Assembly: GCF_001654965.1 (NCBI RefSeq)
Contig: NZ_LXEV01000007.1
Location: forward strand, 22,855-86,854
From: Proteus hauseri ATCC 700826
Lineage (GTDB): Bacteria; Pseudomonadota; Gammaproteobacteria; Enterobacterales; Enterobacteriaceae
Length of the DNA stretch: 64,000 bases
Reading direction: 5' to 3'
The position numbers and the translations under genes are program-made. The notes under the pieces are model-generated. The model ran no database searches and was not told where the DNA came from. It saw nothing but the letters and a program-made list of their open reading frames with translations. Positions 29,028 to 39,817 of this stretch are shown piece after piece (the first letter of the stretch is position 1; each line of letters begins with the position of its first letter).

Positions 29028-30101
29028 ATGAAGTTGAAAAAACTGAAATGGGTACATAATTTTTTAACTATCTATAACCCTCTTTTTGGCCGGATGAAAA
29101 AAACAGATACTTTTTCATCAGATATTAAATTTACTAGTATTCTTATCTTTTCAACTACGGCATTGGGGGATTTTATGTTTAATACCCCCGCAATTCGGGC
29201 TATTCGAGCCCATTATCCAGATGCTCATATCACACTCGTCTCAAGTGAAAAAAATAGATTATTAGTCGAAAATTATGATCAAATAGATAGTGTGATTTAT
29301 TGGGATAATAAAATTCGAAATTTATTACCTGTTGCATTACAAGCTCGAAAATTTAAACCTGAACTTGCGGTTATTTTGCATTCTCATCTGCCATATGATG
29401 TGTTATTCGCGGTGATGTCTGGTTGCCAGTATATATTGCGAACAACTTTCCATGTTATACCTGAATGGTTTAAAAAATGGATTGTTGCAGAACATCAGCC
29501 ATCGGTGTGCCATGTGATCCAAAGTAAGCTCGATATTATTCGTCATTTGGGCATAAACGATGCCGATACAAGCATGGAAATTCCTTGTGAAATAAAACAA
29601 TTAGCCAAGGATGAAGGTTGTATTGTGGGTTTTCAAATGGGGGCTTCAACGGTTGAGCGCAGATGGCCAGTTAAGTCTTTTGCAGAAATGGCACAAAAAC
29701 TGATTGATATTAATCCATCATTACGGATCCAACTGATAGGCTCACCAAGAGAATTAGAATTACCAGACGAGTTCTTTGCATTATTGCCTGAAAAATATCA
29801 TAGAAATATTATCAACCTAGTAGGTAAAACTTCATTACCCGATTTATTAAGTTATATTAATATAATGGATGTATTAGTGACGGGAGATACAGGGCCATTA
29901 CATTTAGCTATCGCGTTAAAAGTGCCTACTGTGAGTTTATTTGCAACCGCCGATCCTAAATGGACAGGCCCTTATCAAGACCTTCATTTACATACGGTTA
30001 TTGATAAAAAAGCAAAACATAATGAAGACGTTAATACTTCTATGGATCTTATTACCGTGGATGAAGTTTTTAATGCGGTTGATAAAACACTAAAGGATTA
30101 G
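29028..30101 (+). CDS. Heptosyltransferase-like protein, GT9 family
   Basis: The 357-residue product has a basic N-terminal segment of about 40 residues before the GT9 motif ILIFSTTALGDFMFNTPAIRAIRAHYP. Later motifs are GFQMGASTVERRWPVKSFAEMAQKL and VTGDTGPLHLAIALKVPTVSLF. It is the second GT9 gene of the core region outside waaC, waaF and waaQ, and it pairs with the deacetylase gene two bases upstream. It probably transfers a heptose or related sugar to the outer core. It is convergent with waaC, with 21 bases between stops. Confidence 0.82.
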   Translation: MKLKKLKWVHNFLTIYNPLFGRMKKTDTFSSDIKFTSILIFSTTALGDFMFNTPAIRAIRAHYPDAHITLVSSEKNRLLVENYDQIDSVIYWDNKIRNLLPVALQARKFKPELAVILHSHLPYDVLFAVMSGCQYILRTTFHVIPEWFKKWIVAEHQPSVCHVIQSKLDIIRHLGINDADTSMEIPCEIKQLAKDEGCIVGFQMGASTVERRWPVKSFAEMAQKLIDINPSLRIQLIGSPRELELPDEFFALLPEKYHRNIINLVGKTSLPDLLSYINIMDVLVTGDTGPLHLAIALKVPTVSLFATADPKWTGPYQDLHLHTVIDKKAKHNEDVNTSMDLITVDEVFNAVDKTLKD

Positions 30102-30122
30102 TTTCCTTTAGTGTTGATAATG

Positions 30123-31082
30123 TTAAGAGTTAAGGGTATGGATAACTTGTTGTGGCGTGATCGACACAATATCTCCATCTTCCGCTTTCAGTGCTGTTTG
30201 TGCCTTGCCATATCCGCCGATAAGTCCGGGGTCAGTAGGGCCAAATAGAGTGATGTTAGGTTTGTCTAATGCCGCCGTTAAATGGCTTAATCCTGTATCG
30301 ACAGAAACCACACTTTTAGCCCCTGCAATCACTTGAGCCACTTGTGCAAGTGACATTTTAGGTAGCACATCAACATAATCAAATCCCTGAGCTAAGCGTA
30401 TTGCGCGCTGGTGCTCGTGTTCTGCACCCCAAGGTAATTTAATACGTAAACCCGAATCAGCAAGTAATCCGATTAACTCGCGCCAATGGGATTCAGGCCA
30501 ATGTTTTTCGTCACGAGTCGTTGCGTGTAAAAACACTAAATAAGGATGTTCATCAAATGCGGGAAGTGACAGAAAATGTGATGCAATACCATAATCGCCA
30601 TGAGATTGCGGCAATGGATAGTTCAAACTTAATGCAAATAGTTGGCGAATACGTTCAACAGCATGCATTTTTTTACTGACATCGTGGTGAATATCGTAAA
30701 AAAAGCTGGCTAAAGGTTCACGTGCGCTTAGTCGTGAATAGCCGTGTTTAGTGCCTTTGGCATAACGAGTTACTAGAAATGCGCTTTTAAGTAAGCCTTG
30801 AGCATCAATCACAGTGTCATAATGATGAGATTGAATTGCTTGGCGAAACTGAGCCCGTTCAGCACGAATAGGCGCACTAAACCAGTTTTTGCGCCAACGG
30901 CGTATTGCGACAGGAATTATGCTATCTACCGCACTATGCCAACTTGGAATTTGAGCAAAACCTTCTTCAACAGCCCAATCAAAGCGGATATCAGGATACG
31001 CCTGTAACGCATCCGTTAATGCTGGCAAAGTATGTAATACATCGCCCATAGAAGATGTTTTTACGATTAAAACCCGCTTCAT
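30123..31082 (-). CDS. waaC: LPS heptosyltransferase I
   Basis: The 319-residue GT9 protein starts MKRVLIVKTSSMGDVLHTLPALTDA, the WaaC signature. It contains FLHATTRDEKHWPESHWREL and VSVDTGLSHLTAALDKPNITLFGPTDP. It adds the first L-glycero-D-manno-heptose to Kdo at the cytoplasmic face of the inner membrane. It overlaps waaF by four bases at the end of the hldD-waaF-waaC operon. In E. coli waaL follows waaC; here waaL is 9 kb away. Confidence 0.95.
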   Translation of the reverse strand: MKRVLIVKTSSMGDVLHTLPALTDALQAYPDIRFDWAVEEGFAQIPSWHSAVDSIIPVAIRRWRKNWFSAPIRAERAQFRQAIQSHHYDTVIDAQGLLKSAFLVTRYAKGTKHGYSRLSAREPLASFFYDIHHDVSKKMHAVERIRQLFALSLNYPLPQSHGDYGIASHFLSLPAFDEHPYLVFLHATTRDEKHWPESHWRELIGLLADSGLRIKLPWGAEHEHQRAIRLAQGFDYVDVLPKMSLAQVAQVIAGAKSVVSVDTGLSHLTAALDKPNITLFGPTDPGLIGGYGKAQTALKAEDGDIVSITPQQVIHTLNS

Positions 31083-32131
31083 TTTGATGATCCCGTTGAA
31101 AACAGGTTTTCTAGTTCGGCAAAAACTTGTTCAGGCTGAATATCAATTAAGCTTTGGTGATAACCTTGTTCTGCATCACCTTTACGAATCTTGTGATAAC
31201 CCGTAATTAAACGAATAACGCGCGCTTTATGGGATAACGGTGGCGTAAAATCTGGACTACTTGGGCCATAAAGTGCGACTAATGGGCGATCTAGTGCGGC
31301 AGCAATATGCATTAAACCTGAGTCATTAGAAACAACCGCTTTACAGGATGCTAATAAGTTAACCGCCTGCTCGAGGGATGTTTCTCCCGCAAGGTTAAAA
31401 CAGGCTTCGCGTGCTTGTGGTGTCAGCGTTTGTTTTATTTCGTCGCCCGCTTCTTTGTCTTTTTGAGAGCCAAAGAGGAAAACCTGATAGCCCTGCTCTG
31501 TGATGAGCTTTTGAGCTAATGCTGCATAATGATAATGAGGCCAACGTTTTGCTGGGCCAAACTCAGCGCCAGGACAAAAACCTATTGCAAGGCGCTGTGT
31601 TGGTAATGAAAATGCATTTAATGTGGTGGTGATATCTTTATCGGCAACAGCTAACTTAGGCCATAGTAAAGGCTGAGGTAAATCAGTTGCTTTTTGGACT
31701 TTTTGCTTATCATAAGCAAGAGCCACATAACGTTCTACCATAAGCGGAAATGCATCTTTATCGAGAGGGCGTAAATCATTTAATAACCCGTAACGCATTT
31801 CACCACGCCAACCTGTACGTTTAGGTATATCTGCAAAAAACGGTACTAAAGCAGATTTAAACGAGTTAGGCAGTACATAGGCGTGCGTATAACCGTTCTC
31901 TTTTAATTGTTTACCTAAGCGACGACGTTCACCTATTGCTAAAGCACCGTGGCCTAATGGCATCGGAATGGCTTGATTTACTTCGGGCATTTTTTCTAAT
32001 AACGGACGGCACCATGCAGGCGCCATCACATCAATAGTTGCTGCCGGATGTAATGCTTTTAGTGTGCGATATAGGCTTTGGGACATCATCATATCCCCAA
32101 CCCATGAAGGACCAACCACAAAGATTTTCAT
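31079..32131 (-). CDS. waaF: LPS heptosyltransferase II
   Basis: The 350-residue GT9 protein starts MKIFVVGPSWVGDMMMSQSLYRTLKA, diagnostic of WaaF. FCPGAEFGPAKRWPHYHYAALA and VVSNDSGLMHIAAALDRPLVALYGPSSP follow. It adds heptose II, the acceptor for WabG and WaaQ, using ADP-heptose from HldD. It begins nine bases after the hldD stop and overlaps waaC by ATGA. Confidence 0.96.
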   Translation of the reverse strand: MKIFVVGPSWVGDMMMSQSLYRTLKALHPAATIDVMAPAWCRPLLEKMPEVNQAIPMPLGHGALAIGERRRLGKQLKENGYTHAYVLPNSFKSALVPFFADIPKRTGWRGEMRYGLLNDLRPLDKDAFPLMVERYVALAYDKQKVQKATDLPQPLLWPKLAVADKDITTTLNAFSLPTQRLAIGFCPGAEFGPAKRWPHYHYAALAQKLITEQGYQVFLFGSQKDKEAGDEIKQTLTPQAREACFNLAGETSLEQAVNLLASCKAVVSNDSGLMHIAAALDRPLVALYGPSSPDFTPPLSHKARVIRLITGYHKIRKGDAEQGYHQSLIDIQPEQVFAELENLFSTGSSK

Positions 32132-32140
32132 AAACGACGA

Positions 32141-33079
32141 TTATTTATCCTGATTTAACCATTGCATATAAAGAGCAACACCTTCAGCGACGGTTTTAAA
32201 CGGTGCGGTATAACCTGCTTTACGTAAATTCGTCAGATCAGCTTGGGTAAATGCTTGGTAGCGACCTTTTAATTTTTCAGGAAATTCAATATGTTCGATA
32301 GAAAGATCTTTATCAGTATGATAAGCAATAACCGCATTAGCAACCGCTTGGAATGACTCTGCGCGACCTGTACCACAGTTAAAAATACCGGATACATTAT
32401 TACGCCAGAACCATAAATTGACGGCGGCAACATCACCAACATAAATAAAGTCGCGTTGGAATGTTTCGCTACCTTCAAATAGTTTTGGATTTTGCCCATC
32501 ATTGACTTGGTTATTTAAATGAAAAGCAACACTGGCCATGCCGCCTTTATGTCCTTCACGTGGGCCATAAACATTAAAATAACGGAAGCCACAAATCATT
32601 GATTCTGCATCAGGTAAAATTTGACGCACATATTCATCAAATAAGAATTTTGAGTAACCATAAACATTTAATGGCGCTTCAAATTTTCTTTCTTCAATAA
32701 AGTTATCAGTACGGCCACCATAAGTTGCGGCAGAAGAGGCATATAAGAATGGAATTTTGCGCTCGAGGCAAAAATGGAGTAGCTCTTTTGAATATTGATA
32801 GTTGTTATCCATCATATATTTGCCATCCCACTCAGTGGTAGAAGAGCAAGCACCTTCATGGAAAACAGCATCGATATCGCCGAAATCATCGCCTGCAACA
32901 ACGCTGGCAATAAAGTCTTCTTTATCCATGTAATCAGTGATATCAAGATCAACTAAATTTACGAATTTAGTGCCATCTTTAAGATTATCAACGACTAAAA
33001 TATCAGTATAACCTTCATCATTTAATGCTTTAACAATATTGCTGCCGATAAAACCTGCACCGCCAGTGACGATAATCAT
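32141..33079 (-). CDS. hldD: ADP-L-glycero-D-manno-heptose 6-epimerase
   Basis: The 312-residue product begins [20 protein letters not shown], a Rossmann GGAGFIGS motif. The catalytic SDR triad region includes SSAATYGG and [13 protein letters not shown] (YxxxK). It makes ADP-L-glycero-D-manno-heptose, the donor for WaaC, WaaF and the other GT9 proteins of this window. It heads the hldD-waaF-waaC operon and is divergent from kbl. The 269-base divergent gap is AT-rich and should contain both promoters; no clear sigma-32 or sigma-70 pair could be fixed. Confidence 0.97.
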   Translation of the reverse strand: MIIVTGGAGFIGSNIVKALNDEGYTDILVVDNLKDGTKFVNLVDLDITDYMDKEDFIASVVAGDDFGDIDAVFHEGACSSTTEWDGKYMMDNNYQYSKELLHFCLERKIPFLYASSAATYGGRTDNFIEERKFEAPLNVYGYSKFLFDEYVRQILPDAESMICGFRYFNVYGPREGHKGGMASVAFHLNNQVNDGQNPKLFEGSETFQRDFIYVGDVAAVNLWFWRNNVSGIFNCGTGRAESFQAVANAVIAYHTDKDLSIEHIEFPEKLKGRYQAFTQADLTNLRKAGYTAPFKTVAEGVALYMQWLNQDK

Positions 33080-33348
33080 ATGGCTACCCCTTCATATAAA
33101 ATCTAAAAATGAGTTCTAGATCTATAATAACACTGAACAGTCTTAACGGTAGTATTCATCATGGAAGAACAGACTGAAACTGACGAAAAAGTTAGTGCAT
33201 ATTAGTGATCTTAATTACATAAATAACATTATTTATTTACATTTGTCGTTTTTAATAGAACAAAGACATAGAATAAGAAACAATATTGACTAGTTTGTAG
33301 TCAAGTTTTAAATCTTACCCTTTTTCGCCAGTGGTCTTAGGAGAAAAT

Positions 33349-34548
33349 ATGTCTACCCATTCTTTCTATCAGCAAATGAATCAACAACTAGAACAAACGC
33401 GTCAAGATGGCTTATTTAAAAATGAGCGCATTATCACCTCTTCGCAAAGTGCTGATATTGCCGTTGCTGACGGCAGTCATGTTATAAATTTCTGTGCTAA
33501 TAACTATTTAGGTTTAGCTAACCATCCCAAATTAATTGAAGCGGCAAAAGCAGGCATGGACAGTCACGGATTTGGTATGGCTTCTGTGCGTTTTATCTGT
33601 GGTACTCAAGACTCACATAAAACATTAGAAAATAAAATTGCTGAGTTTTTAGGTACGGAAGATGCCATTTTATATTCTTCTTGTTTTGATGCGAATGGTG
33701 GGTTGTTTGAAACGCTAATGGGACCAGAAGATGCCATTATTTCTGATGCATTAAACCATGCTTCTATTATCGATGGTGTGCGTTTGTGTAAAGCAAAACG
33801 CTATCGTTATGCCAACAACGATATGGTTGAGTTAAAAGCTCAGTTAGAAAAAGCCAAAGCTGATAATGCTCGTCATATTATGATCGCAACAGACGGTGTG
33901 TTTTCGATGGATGGCGTCATTGCTGATCTTAAAAGTATTTGTGATTTAGCGGATGAATACGGCGCATTAGTGATGGTTGATGATTCGCATGCGGTTGGCT
34001 TTGTTGGCGCACAAGGTCGTGGTACTCATGAATATTGTGATGTGATGGATAGAGTAGACATTATCACAGGGACTTTGGGTAAAGCTTTAGGTGGCGCGTC
34101 GGGTGGATATACCGCCGCGCGTAAAGAAGTGGTTGAATGGTTACGTCAGCGTTCTCGTCCTTATTTATTCTCAAATTCATTGGCTCCCGCAATAGTTGCA
34201 GCTTCTATCGCTGTGCTAGAAATGTTGAAGTCTGGTGATGAAATTCGTTCGCGTTTATGGCGCAATGCTGCGCTTTTCCGTGAAAAAATGAGTGCTGCTG
34301 GTTTTACATTAGCAGGTGCTGATCACGCAATTATTCCGGTCATGTTAGGTGATGCGAAGTTAGCGCAAGAATTTGCGACTCGTTTACTCGATGAAGGTAT
34401 TTACGTTACAGGATTTTTCTATCCTGTTGTGCCGCAAGGACAAGCGCGTATTCGTACACAAATGTCAGCAGCACATAGCACAGAACAAATTGAACGAGCT
34501 GTTGCAGCGTTTATTAAAATTGGTAAACAACTGAATGTGATTGCATAA
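33349..34548 (+). CDS. kbl: Glycine C-acetyltransferase (2-amino-3-ketobutyrate CoA ligase)
   Basis: The start is the ATG at 33349 ([16 protein letters not shown]) with an AGGAG site eight bases upstream, giving 399 residues. It is a PLP alpha-oxoamine synthase. DDSHAVGF and [14 protein letters not shown] carry the pyridoxal-phosphate lysine, with [12 protein letters not shown] near the N-terminus. With Tdh it converts threonine to glycine and acetyl-CoA. The tdh start lies ten bases after its stop, so the pair is an operon. Confidence 0.96.
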   Translation: MSTHSFYQQMNQQLEQTRQDGLFKNERIITSSQSADIAVADGSHVINFCANNYLGLANHPKLIEAAKAGMDSHGFGMASVRFICGTQDSHKTLENKIAEFLGTEDAILYSSCFDANGGLFETLMGPEDAIISDALNHASIIDGVRLCKAKRYRYANNDMVELKAQLEKAKADNARHIMIATDGVFSMDGVIADLKSICDLADEYGALVMVDDSHAVGFVGAQGRGTHEYCDVMDRVDIITGTLGKALGGASGGYTAARKEVVEWLRQRSRPYLFSNSLAPAIVAASIAVLEMLKSGDEIRSRLWRNAALFREKMSAAGFTLAGADHAIIPVMLGDAKLAQEFATRLLDEGIYVTGFFYPVVPQGQARIRTQMSAAHSTEQIERAVAAFIKIGKQLNVIA

Positions 34549-34558
34549 GGTCCACACT

Positions 34559-35590
34559 ATGAAAGCACTGTCAAAATTAAAAGCACAACAAGGCATCTGG
34601 ATGACAGATGTGCCAGTACCTGAGTTAGGTCATAATGATGTCATGATCAAAATTCGCAAAACAGCAATTTGTGGCACCGATGTTCATATTTATAACTGGG
34701 ATGAATGGTCTCAAAAAACAATTCCTGTACCTATGGTTGTGGGTCATGAATATATCGGTGAAATAGTCGCGATAGGGCAAGAGGTAAAAGGTTTTAATAT
34801 TGGTGATCGTGTCTCTGGTGAAGGGCATATCACTTGTGGACATTGTCGAAATTGTCGTGGTGGTCGTACGCATTTATGCCGCAATACCATTGGTGTGGGT
34901 GTTAATCGTCCGGGTTGTTTCGCTGAGTATCTTGTTATTCCTGCTTTTAATGCGTTTAAAATTCCAGACAATATTCCTGATGAATTAGCGGCGATTTTCG
35001 ACCCGTTTGGCAATGCAGTGCACACGGCATTATCTTTTGATTTAGTAGGTGAAGATGTGCTTGTTTCTGGGGCCGGACCTATCGGGATTATGGCTGCTGC
35101 CATTTGTAAGCACGTTGGGGCTCGCCATGTTGTTATTACTGATGTTAATGAATATCGCCTTGATCTAGCGAAAAAAATGGGTGTAACCCGTGCGGTAAAT
35201 GTCAGCAAAGAAAACCTGACTGATGTGATGAAAGAGCTGGGTATGACAGAAGGTTTTGATGTGGGTTTAGAGATGTCAGGGGCACCCCCTGCATTTCGTA
35301 CCATGCTGAGTACCATGAATCATGGTGGTCGTATTGCGTTGCTTGGTATTCCACCTTCAGATATGGCGATAGATTGGGGGCAAGTTATCTTTAAGGGTTT
35401 GTTTATTAAAGGTATCTATGGTCGAGAGATGTTTGAAACTTGGTATAAAATGGCTGCACTGATTCAGTCGGGTCTTGATCTTACGCCGATTATTACTCAT
35501 GAATTTCCAATTGATGAGTTCCAAAAAGGTTTTGATATCATGCGCTCGGGTCAATCAGGCAAAGTGATTTTAGATTGGAAATCAAATTAA
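34559..35590 (+). CDS. tdh: L-threonine 3-dehydrogenase
   Basis: The start is ATG at 34559 ([18 protein letters not shown]), giving 343 residues. It is a zinc-dependent medium-chain dehydrogenase: [14 protein letters not shown] holds the catalytic zinc cysteine, and [14 protein letters not shown] the histidine-glutamate pair. [15 protein letters not shown] is the structural zinc cluster, and [13 protein letters not shown] the NAD Rossmann motif. It oxidises threonine to 2-amino-3-ketobutyrate for Kbl. Confidence 0.97.
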   Translation: MKALSKLKAQQGIWMTDVPVPELGHNDVMIKIRKTAICGTDVHIYNWDEWSQKTIPVPMVVGHEYIGEIVAIGQEVKGFNIGDRVSGEGHITCGHCRNCRGGRTHLCRNTIGVGVNRPGCFAEYLVIPAFNAFKIPDNIPDELAAIFDPFGNAVHTALSFDLVGEDVLVSGAGPIGIMAAAICKHVGARHVVITDVNEYRLDLAKKMGVTRAVNVSKENLTDVMKELGMTEGFDVGLEMSGAPPAFRTMLSTMNHGGRIALLGIPPSDMAIDWGQVIFKGLFIKGIYGREMFETWYKMAALIQSGLDLTPIITHEFPIDEFQKGFDIMRSGQSGKVILDWKSN

Positions 35591-35615
35591 ACCTAGGCTG
35601 ATAAAACAGTGATTA

Positions 35616-35643
35616 AGAGTCCGTATTGACGGACTCTTTTTAT
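35616..35643 (+). terminator. Terminator of kbl-tdh
   Basis: A nine-base perfect stem (35616-35624 with 35629-35637), a four-base loop and a T run stand 25 bases after the tdh stop. The run of T overlaps the stop of the convergent yibQ. Confidence 0.9.
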
Positions 35644-36636
35644 TTACTGAGCCGTATCTTCACTGTTGTTAGCAGGTTTGGGCATTGTTTTTTTATCCGA
35701 CTCAGGTGTAGAGAGGCTTTTAGAGAACACCTTTATTAAGGTGCTCTGTTTCATTGATATAATTGCTTGATGTGCTGGTTTTAACCATGACGCTGGTTTT
35801 GGTGCTTGAGGTTGCTCTGGTATTGGTTCTTTTTCGGGTGTTTTGGGTTGTTCTGGTTGGATTGGTTTAATGGGTTGTGATTTTAAGAGCGCGCTGGGTG
35901 CTACCAGTTGAATATCAGCAGGTAATAGTGGTAGCTGTTGTTGTAATGCTCTTACTGTGGATGGGTGAGGGTGACCTATCGCAATTGCTGAACCATTTTT
36001 ACGTGCTAAAGCAATGGCTCGCGCTAACTGTTGGCGAGTTTCTGCTTCTGTTTGTACGTTATCTAAAAACACATGACGGCGCAAAGAAGGAACACCCGCT
36101 GCTTTTGCTGCTATCGCAGCCTGAGTGTTGCCAATAGTCACACTATCTAAAAAATAAAGATTAGAATGGTTTAGTGCTTTAATGACTCTATCCATCGCTT
36201 GTCTATCAGATGTCATCGCACTTCCCATATGATTATTCATTCCCACAGCATAAGGCACGTTATTAATAGCATGTTGAATAATACGGTTAATTTCGTCTTG
36301 TCCCATGCTGGGTTTTAACGTATCGCGCTCTAAAGGTTGTTTGCTAATAGGCGCCATCGGCATGTGGATGAGAATTTCTCTACCTTGCTGATGGGCTTTG
36401 TTTGCAACTATTTTCCCATGCGGCGAATCAGGTAGAATCGCAATAGAAACAGCCGTTGGAAGTTGTAATATTTGATTGTCTTCTTTAGTGCGATAACCAA
36501 AATCATCAATCACAATGGCTAACTGGGCAGCTATTGTGGGTGTCGTTAATACTAAACTTAATAGTATTAAACGAGTTATCCAAGATGTTACATGTTGTAA
36601 TGCACTAAAAAATAGCAAAACTACCTCCCAAGCCAA
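35644..36636 (-). CDS. yibQ: Divergent polysaccharide deacetylase family protein YibQ
   Basis: The 330-residue product has an N-terminal signal sequence (to about residue 37, ...TTPTIAAQ). A periplasmic domain follows with LAIVIDDFGYRTKEDNQILQL, ILIHMPMAP, GMNNHMGSAMT and IAIGHPHPSTVRAL, the divergent deacetylase (DUF610) family pattern. The last 80 residues are a Pro/Lys/Gln-rich, probably disordered tail. Its function is unknown. It follows envC, with which its start overlaps by 16 bases, so it is probably part of the envelope-division operon. Confidence 0.88.
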   Translation of the reverse strand: MAWEVVLLFFSALQHVTSWITRLILLSLVLTTPTIAAQLAIVIDDFGYRTKEDNQILQLPTAVSIAILPDSPHGKIVANKAHQQGREILIHMPMAPISKQPLERDTLKPSMGQDEINRIIQHAINNVPYAVGMNNHMGSAMTSDRQAMDRVIKALNHSNLYFLDSVTIGNTQAAIAAKAAGVPSLRRHVFLDNVQTEAETRQQLARAIALARKNGSAIAIGHPHPSTVRALQQQLPLLPADIQLVAPSALLKSQPIKPIQPEQPKTPEKEPIPEQPQAPKPASWLKPAHQAIISMKQSTLIKVFSKSLSTPESDKKTMPKPANNSEDTAQ

Positions 36637-37913
36637 GGGAGTGGGTTAACCGCTTTCCCTTGACGTCTGATTTCAAAATAGAGTGCTGAACGTTCTTGCC
36701 CACCACTATTACCAACTAATGCGATAGGCTGCCCGGCTTTAACTTGTTGGCCTACGTTAACTAGTGCGCTTTGGTTATAACCATAAAGGCTCATATCCCC
36801 TTTACCATGTTCTACAACAACCACTAAACCATAGCCTTGTAGCCAGTCAGCAAGTAGAACGCGGCCATCAGCAATGGCTTTAACTTCAGTGCCTTGTGCT
36901 GCGGGTATAACTATACCTTTCCAGCGTAATTCACCTGAGCCTGAAATTGATTCGCCAAAGCGATGTAATAAAGAACCTCGAATTGGCCAAATGGCTTGCC
37001 CCGCAGGTTTACCTAAGCCCCCAGTTCGAGACATCAACGATTGTTCTTCTGCGGTTGGTTTATATGTTGACCCACGTTGTTGGGCTTCTCGTTGTTTTGC
37101 AGCGATACGTGCTGCTTCTCTGGCTTCTCGTTCTGCGCGGGCTTTTGCTTCTCGTTCTGCTTGTGCAATTTTGTTTCTTAATTGCGCTTCGTTAGCCCGC
37201 ATGGTGGCTAAATTGCGCTGGTCTTCTTTTAATGTTGACTCAAGCTGAGTGAGTATTTTTTGGCGAGCGGTTAGTGCATTATCAAGTTTTTGCTTTTCTT
37301 GTTGTTGTTTTGTCAGAACTTGTTTTTGCTCGTTTTGTTTAGCTTGTTGTGCCGCTTTTTCAACTTCAAGTTCTTTTGATGTTTGTGCTAACTGCACCAT
37401 CGTTTCTTTACGCGCATCATTAATATAGCTGTAATACGCTAAAATACGTTCTTCTCGTTGGCCATCTTCACCACGAAAAAGTAGTTCGATACCTTGGTGC
37501 TTTCCTTGGCGATAAGCGGCGTTCATCTGGTGAGATAATAACTCTTGCTGCGAATTATATTGTTTTTGCAGTCGAGCAATATTCGCTGTAATTGTTTTTA
37601 TTTCTTTTGCCAAGGTTTGCAAGCGACTTTGTGTTTCATGAACAGAACGGCCCGCATGAGATATTTGTGTTTCTTGAGTTTTTAGTTGTGTTAATAAAGA
37701 GGTGCGTTGCTTTTGTTGTTCTTGAACTTGTTTTTCTTTTTCAGCAATGGTGGTTTGAAGATCTTTAAGCTGATTACGGTTATCCGTTAATGTATTGGCA
37801 AAAACGTTGGTTGCAGAGAATAAAGAGGTGCTAATAAGCAACGTGATTAACGGTAACGAAAATACACGAGAAGGCTGATACATTTTTTTTTGAAGATCCT
37901 TTTTCTCTGCCAT
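36621..37913 (-). CDS. envC: Murein hydrolase activator EnvC
   Basis: The 430-residue product has a signal peptide (cleaved near ...NVFANT). A long coiled coil (about residues 45-280, rich in Q, E, K and A) precedes a C-terminal LytM domain (about 320-430). The LytM domain is degenerate: Y and N replace zinc-ligand histidines in MSLYGYNQSAL, and the usual LHFE is LYFEIRRQG. This is as in E. coli EnvC, which activates amidases AmiA and AmiB at the septum rather than cutting peptidoglycan. FtsEX is its known membrane partner. In E. coli gpmI precedes it; here rimO lies upstream. Confidence 0.95.
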   Translation of the reverse strand: MAEKKDLQKKMYQPSRVFSLPLITLLISTSLFSATNVFANTLTDNRNQLKDLQTTIAEKEKQVQEQQKQRTSLLTQLKTQETQISHAGRSVHETQSRLQTLAKEIKTITANIARLQKQYNSQQELLSHQMNAAYRQGKHQGIELLFRGEDGQREERILAYYSYINDARKETMVQLAQTSKELEVEKAAQQAKQNEQKQVLTKQQQEKQKLDNALTARQKILTQLESTLKEDQRNLATMRANEAQLRNKIAQAEREAKARAEREAREAARIAAKQREAQQRGSTYKPTAEEQSLMSRTGGLGKPAGQAIWPIRGSLLHRFGESISGSGELRWKGIVIPAAQGTEVKAIADGRVLLADWLQGYGLVVVVEHGKGDMSLYGYNQSALVNVGQQVKAGQPIALVGNSGGQERSALYFEIRRQGKAVNPLPWLGR

Positions 37914-38128
37914 CTGACCAAAGTACCCTTAATAACAGTTTGTAAGATTATTCCATGTCACTCATCAACTGACCAGTTAACAGGAAATAAAGACGTAATT
38001 TCAGATAATACTTAACAAGTAATCTATTTAATTAATACGAGATTATAAAGCAATAATAGTCGGTAAGAGGAAAAAGAGGTTATCAGTGTGACAGCGCAAT
38101 AGAATATTACGCTGTCGAGATAGAGAAA

Positions 38129-39457
38129 TTATTCGACGATAGTGCCCCAAAGGTCATATTCATCAGCATGTTCAATCAGAACTCGTACTATTTGTCCTGG
38201 TTCAACATCAAATTGCTCATTAAGATACACTGCACCGTCAATTTCGGGTGCATCCGCCATACTACGACCTATCGCACCTTCTTCATCAACTTCATCAATC
38301 ATCACCAGTAATGTTTTACCTATTTTTTCTTGCAAACGTTCTGTCGAGATTTGCTGTTGTAATTGCATAAAACGGTGATAACGCTCTTCTTTAACATCTT
38401 CGGGGATTTGGTCTGGTAATTCGTTAGCTTTTGCACCATCAACAGGGCTGTATTTAAAACAGCCGACTCTGTCTAAGCGCGCTTCAGTTAAGAAATCCAA
38501 CAACATTTGAAAATCTTCTTCTGTTTCACCAGGAAAACCAACAATAAAAGTTGAACGCAGTGTTAGCTCGGGACAAATTTCACGCCAGCGCTTTACGCGC
38601 TCTAGTGTGCGTTCAACAGAACCCGGACGTTTCATTAGTTTTAAAACTTTAGGGCTTGCATGTTGTAAAGGAATATCTAAATAAGGCAGAATTTTCCCTT
38701 CAGCCATTAATGGAATAACATCATCCACATGAGGATAAGGGTAAACGTAGTGCAAACGTACCCAAATACCTAATTTTGCTAGTTGTTCGCATAAACTTGT
38801 CATGCTGGTTTTTACGGGTATTCCATCCCAAAAACCTGTTTGATGTTTGGTATCAACACCATAAGCTGAAGTATCTTGAGAGATAACCAGTAACTCTTTT
38901 ACACCAGCGTTGACCAATCTTTTGGCTTCATTTAATACATCCCCAATAGGACGGCTATCTAAATCGCCACGCATAGAAGGAATAATGCAGAACGTGCAAC
39001 GATGATTACAGCCTTCTGAGATTTTTAAATAAGCATAATGGCGGGGAGTTAATTTAACCCCTTGTTCGGGTACAAGGCTAACAAAAGGATTGTGATCAGG
39101 TTTTGGTACATAATGATGAATATGTGATAAAACTTGCTCATAACTATGAGGACCCGTGATTTCTAGCACTTTAGGGTGCACTTCACGAATTTGGTTTTCT
39201 TTTGCACCTAAGCAGCCAGTAACAATAACTTTCCCGTTTTCATTGAGCGCTTCACCAATTGCCTCAAGGGATTCTTGTACTGCACTGTCAATAAAACCAC
39301 AGGTGTTGACGATGACTAAATCAGCATCATTATAGGTAGGAACAACGTGGTAACCTTCTGTACGCAGTTCGGTTAGGATACGTTCAGAGTCCACTAAGTT
39401 TTTAGGACAACCTAAAGAAACGAATCCAATTTTGGGCACTTGATTTGTTTGCGACAT
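38129..39457 (-). CDS. rimO: Ribosomal protein S12 methylthiotransferase RimO
   Basis: The 442-residue radical-SAM protein begins with the UPF0004 domain ([37 protein letters not shown]), whose three cysteines bind one 4Fe-4S cluster. [18 protein letters not shown] provides the CxxxCxxC radical-SAM cluster. A C-terminal TRAM domain follows (last 65 residues). It adds a methylthio group to the conserved Asp of ribosomal protein S12. The 215-base gap to envC (37914-38128) holds no gene. Confidence 0.96.
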   Translation of the reverse strand: MSQTNQVPKIGFVSLGCPKNLVDSERILTELRTEGYHVVPTYNDADLVIVNTCGFIDSAVQESLEAIGEALNENGKVIVTGCLGAKENQIREVHPKVLEITGPHSYEQVLSHIHHYVPKPDHNPFVSLVPEQGVKLTPRHYAYLKISEGCNHRCTFCIIPSMRGDLDSRPIGDVLNEAKRLVNAGVKELLVISQDTSAYGVDTKHQTGFWDGIPVKTSMTSLCEQLAKLGIWVRLHYVYPYPHVDDVIPLMAEGKILPYLDIPLQHASPKVLKLMKRPGSVERTLERVKRWREICPELTLRSTFIVGFPGETEEDFQMLLDFLTEARLDRVGCFKYSPVDGAKANELPDQIPEDVKEERYHRFMQLQQQISTERLQEKIGKTLLVMIDEVDEEGAIGRSMADAPEIDGAVYLNEQFDVEPGQIVRVLIEHADEYDLWGTIVE

Positions 39458-39817
39458 GCTCGTGTTCTCAATACTTTTAAATAAATAACAGATAGTTGCT
39501 TTATCTCAGACAGGTGCAAAATCTTACGTAGAAGGTGGTTTTCTTACGTAGAATAGCCATTATTGTGGGTGCGGGTTTCTTAATAGCTTGCCTGAAGAGG
39601 GATCCTGTGGAGTGGAAAGAAGTGAACCTTCCGAATCTTCTTCATAGGATTATCCGGTACTAATGGTACAGAAATCCGTCAATAAAAAAAATGATTGTTG
39701 AGAAACTTTCCGCAAAAACTACAAGAGAAAATAAGGAATAGGCTGTAATTGCGCCATTACAAAGGTATACTTTGGCTCTTTGATACTATTTTTAACCAAC
39801 GAGAGTGATTGCATCCT
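39458..39817. promoter_or_regulatory. Divergent rimO/yibN gap with a tandem 12-base repeat
   Basis: No gene is seen in these 360 bases. The 12-base sequence TCTTACGTAGAA occurs twice, at 39522-39533 and 39542-39553, exactly 20 bases apart. This is about two helical turns, so both copies face the same side of the DNA. The core TACGTA is palindromic. The repeats lie 65-96 bases upstream of the rimO start. They may be operators, but no matching regulator is known to me. Confidence 0.45.

Noticed and set aside
34744..35316. 190-residue minus-strand ORF across tdh
   Set aside because: Antisense to the fully conserved tdh frame; a composition artefact.
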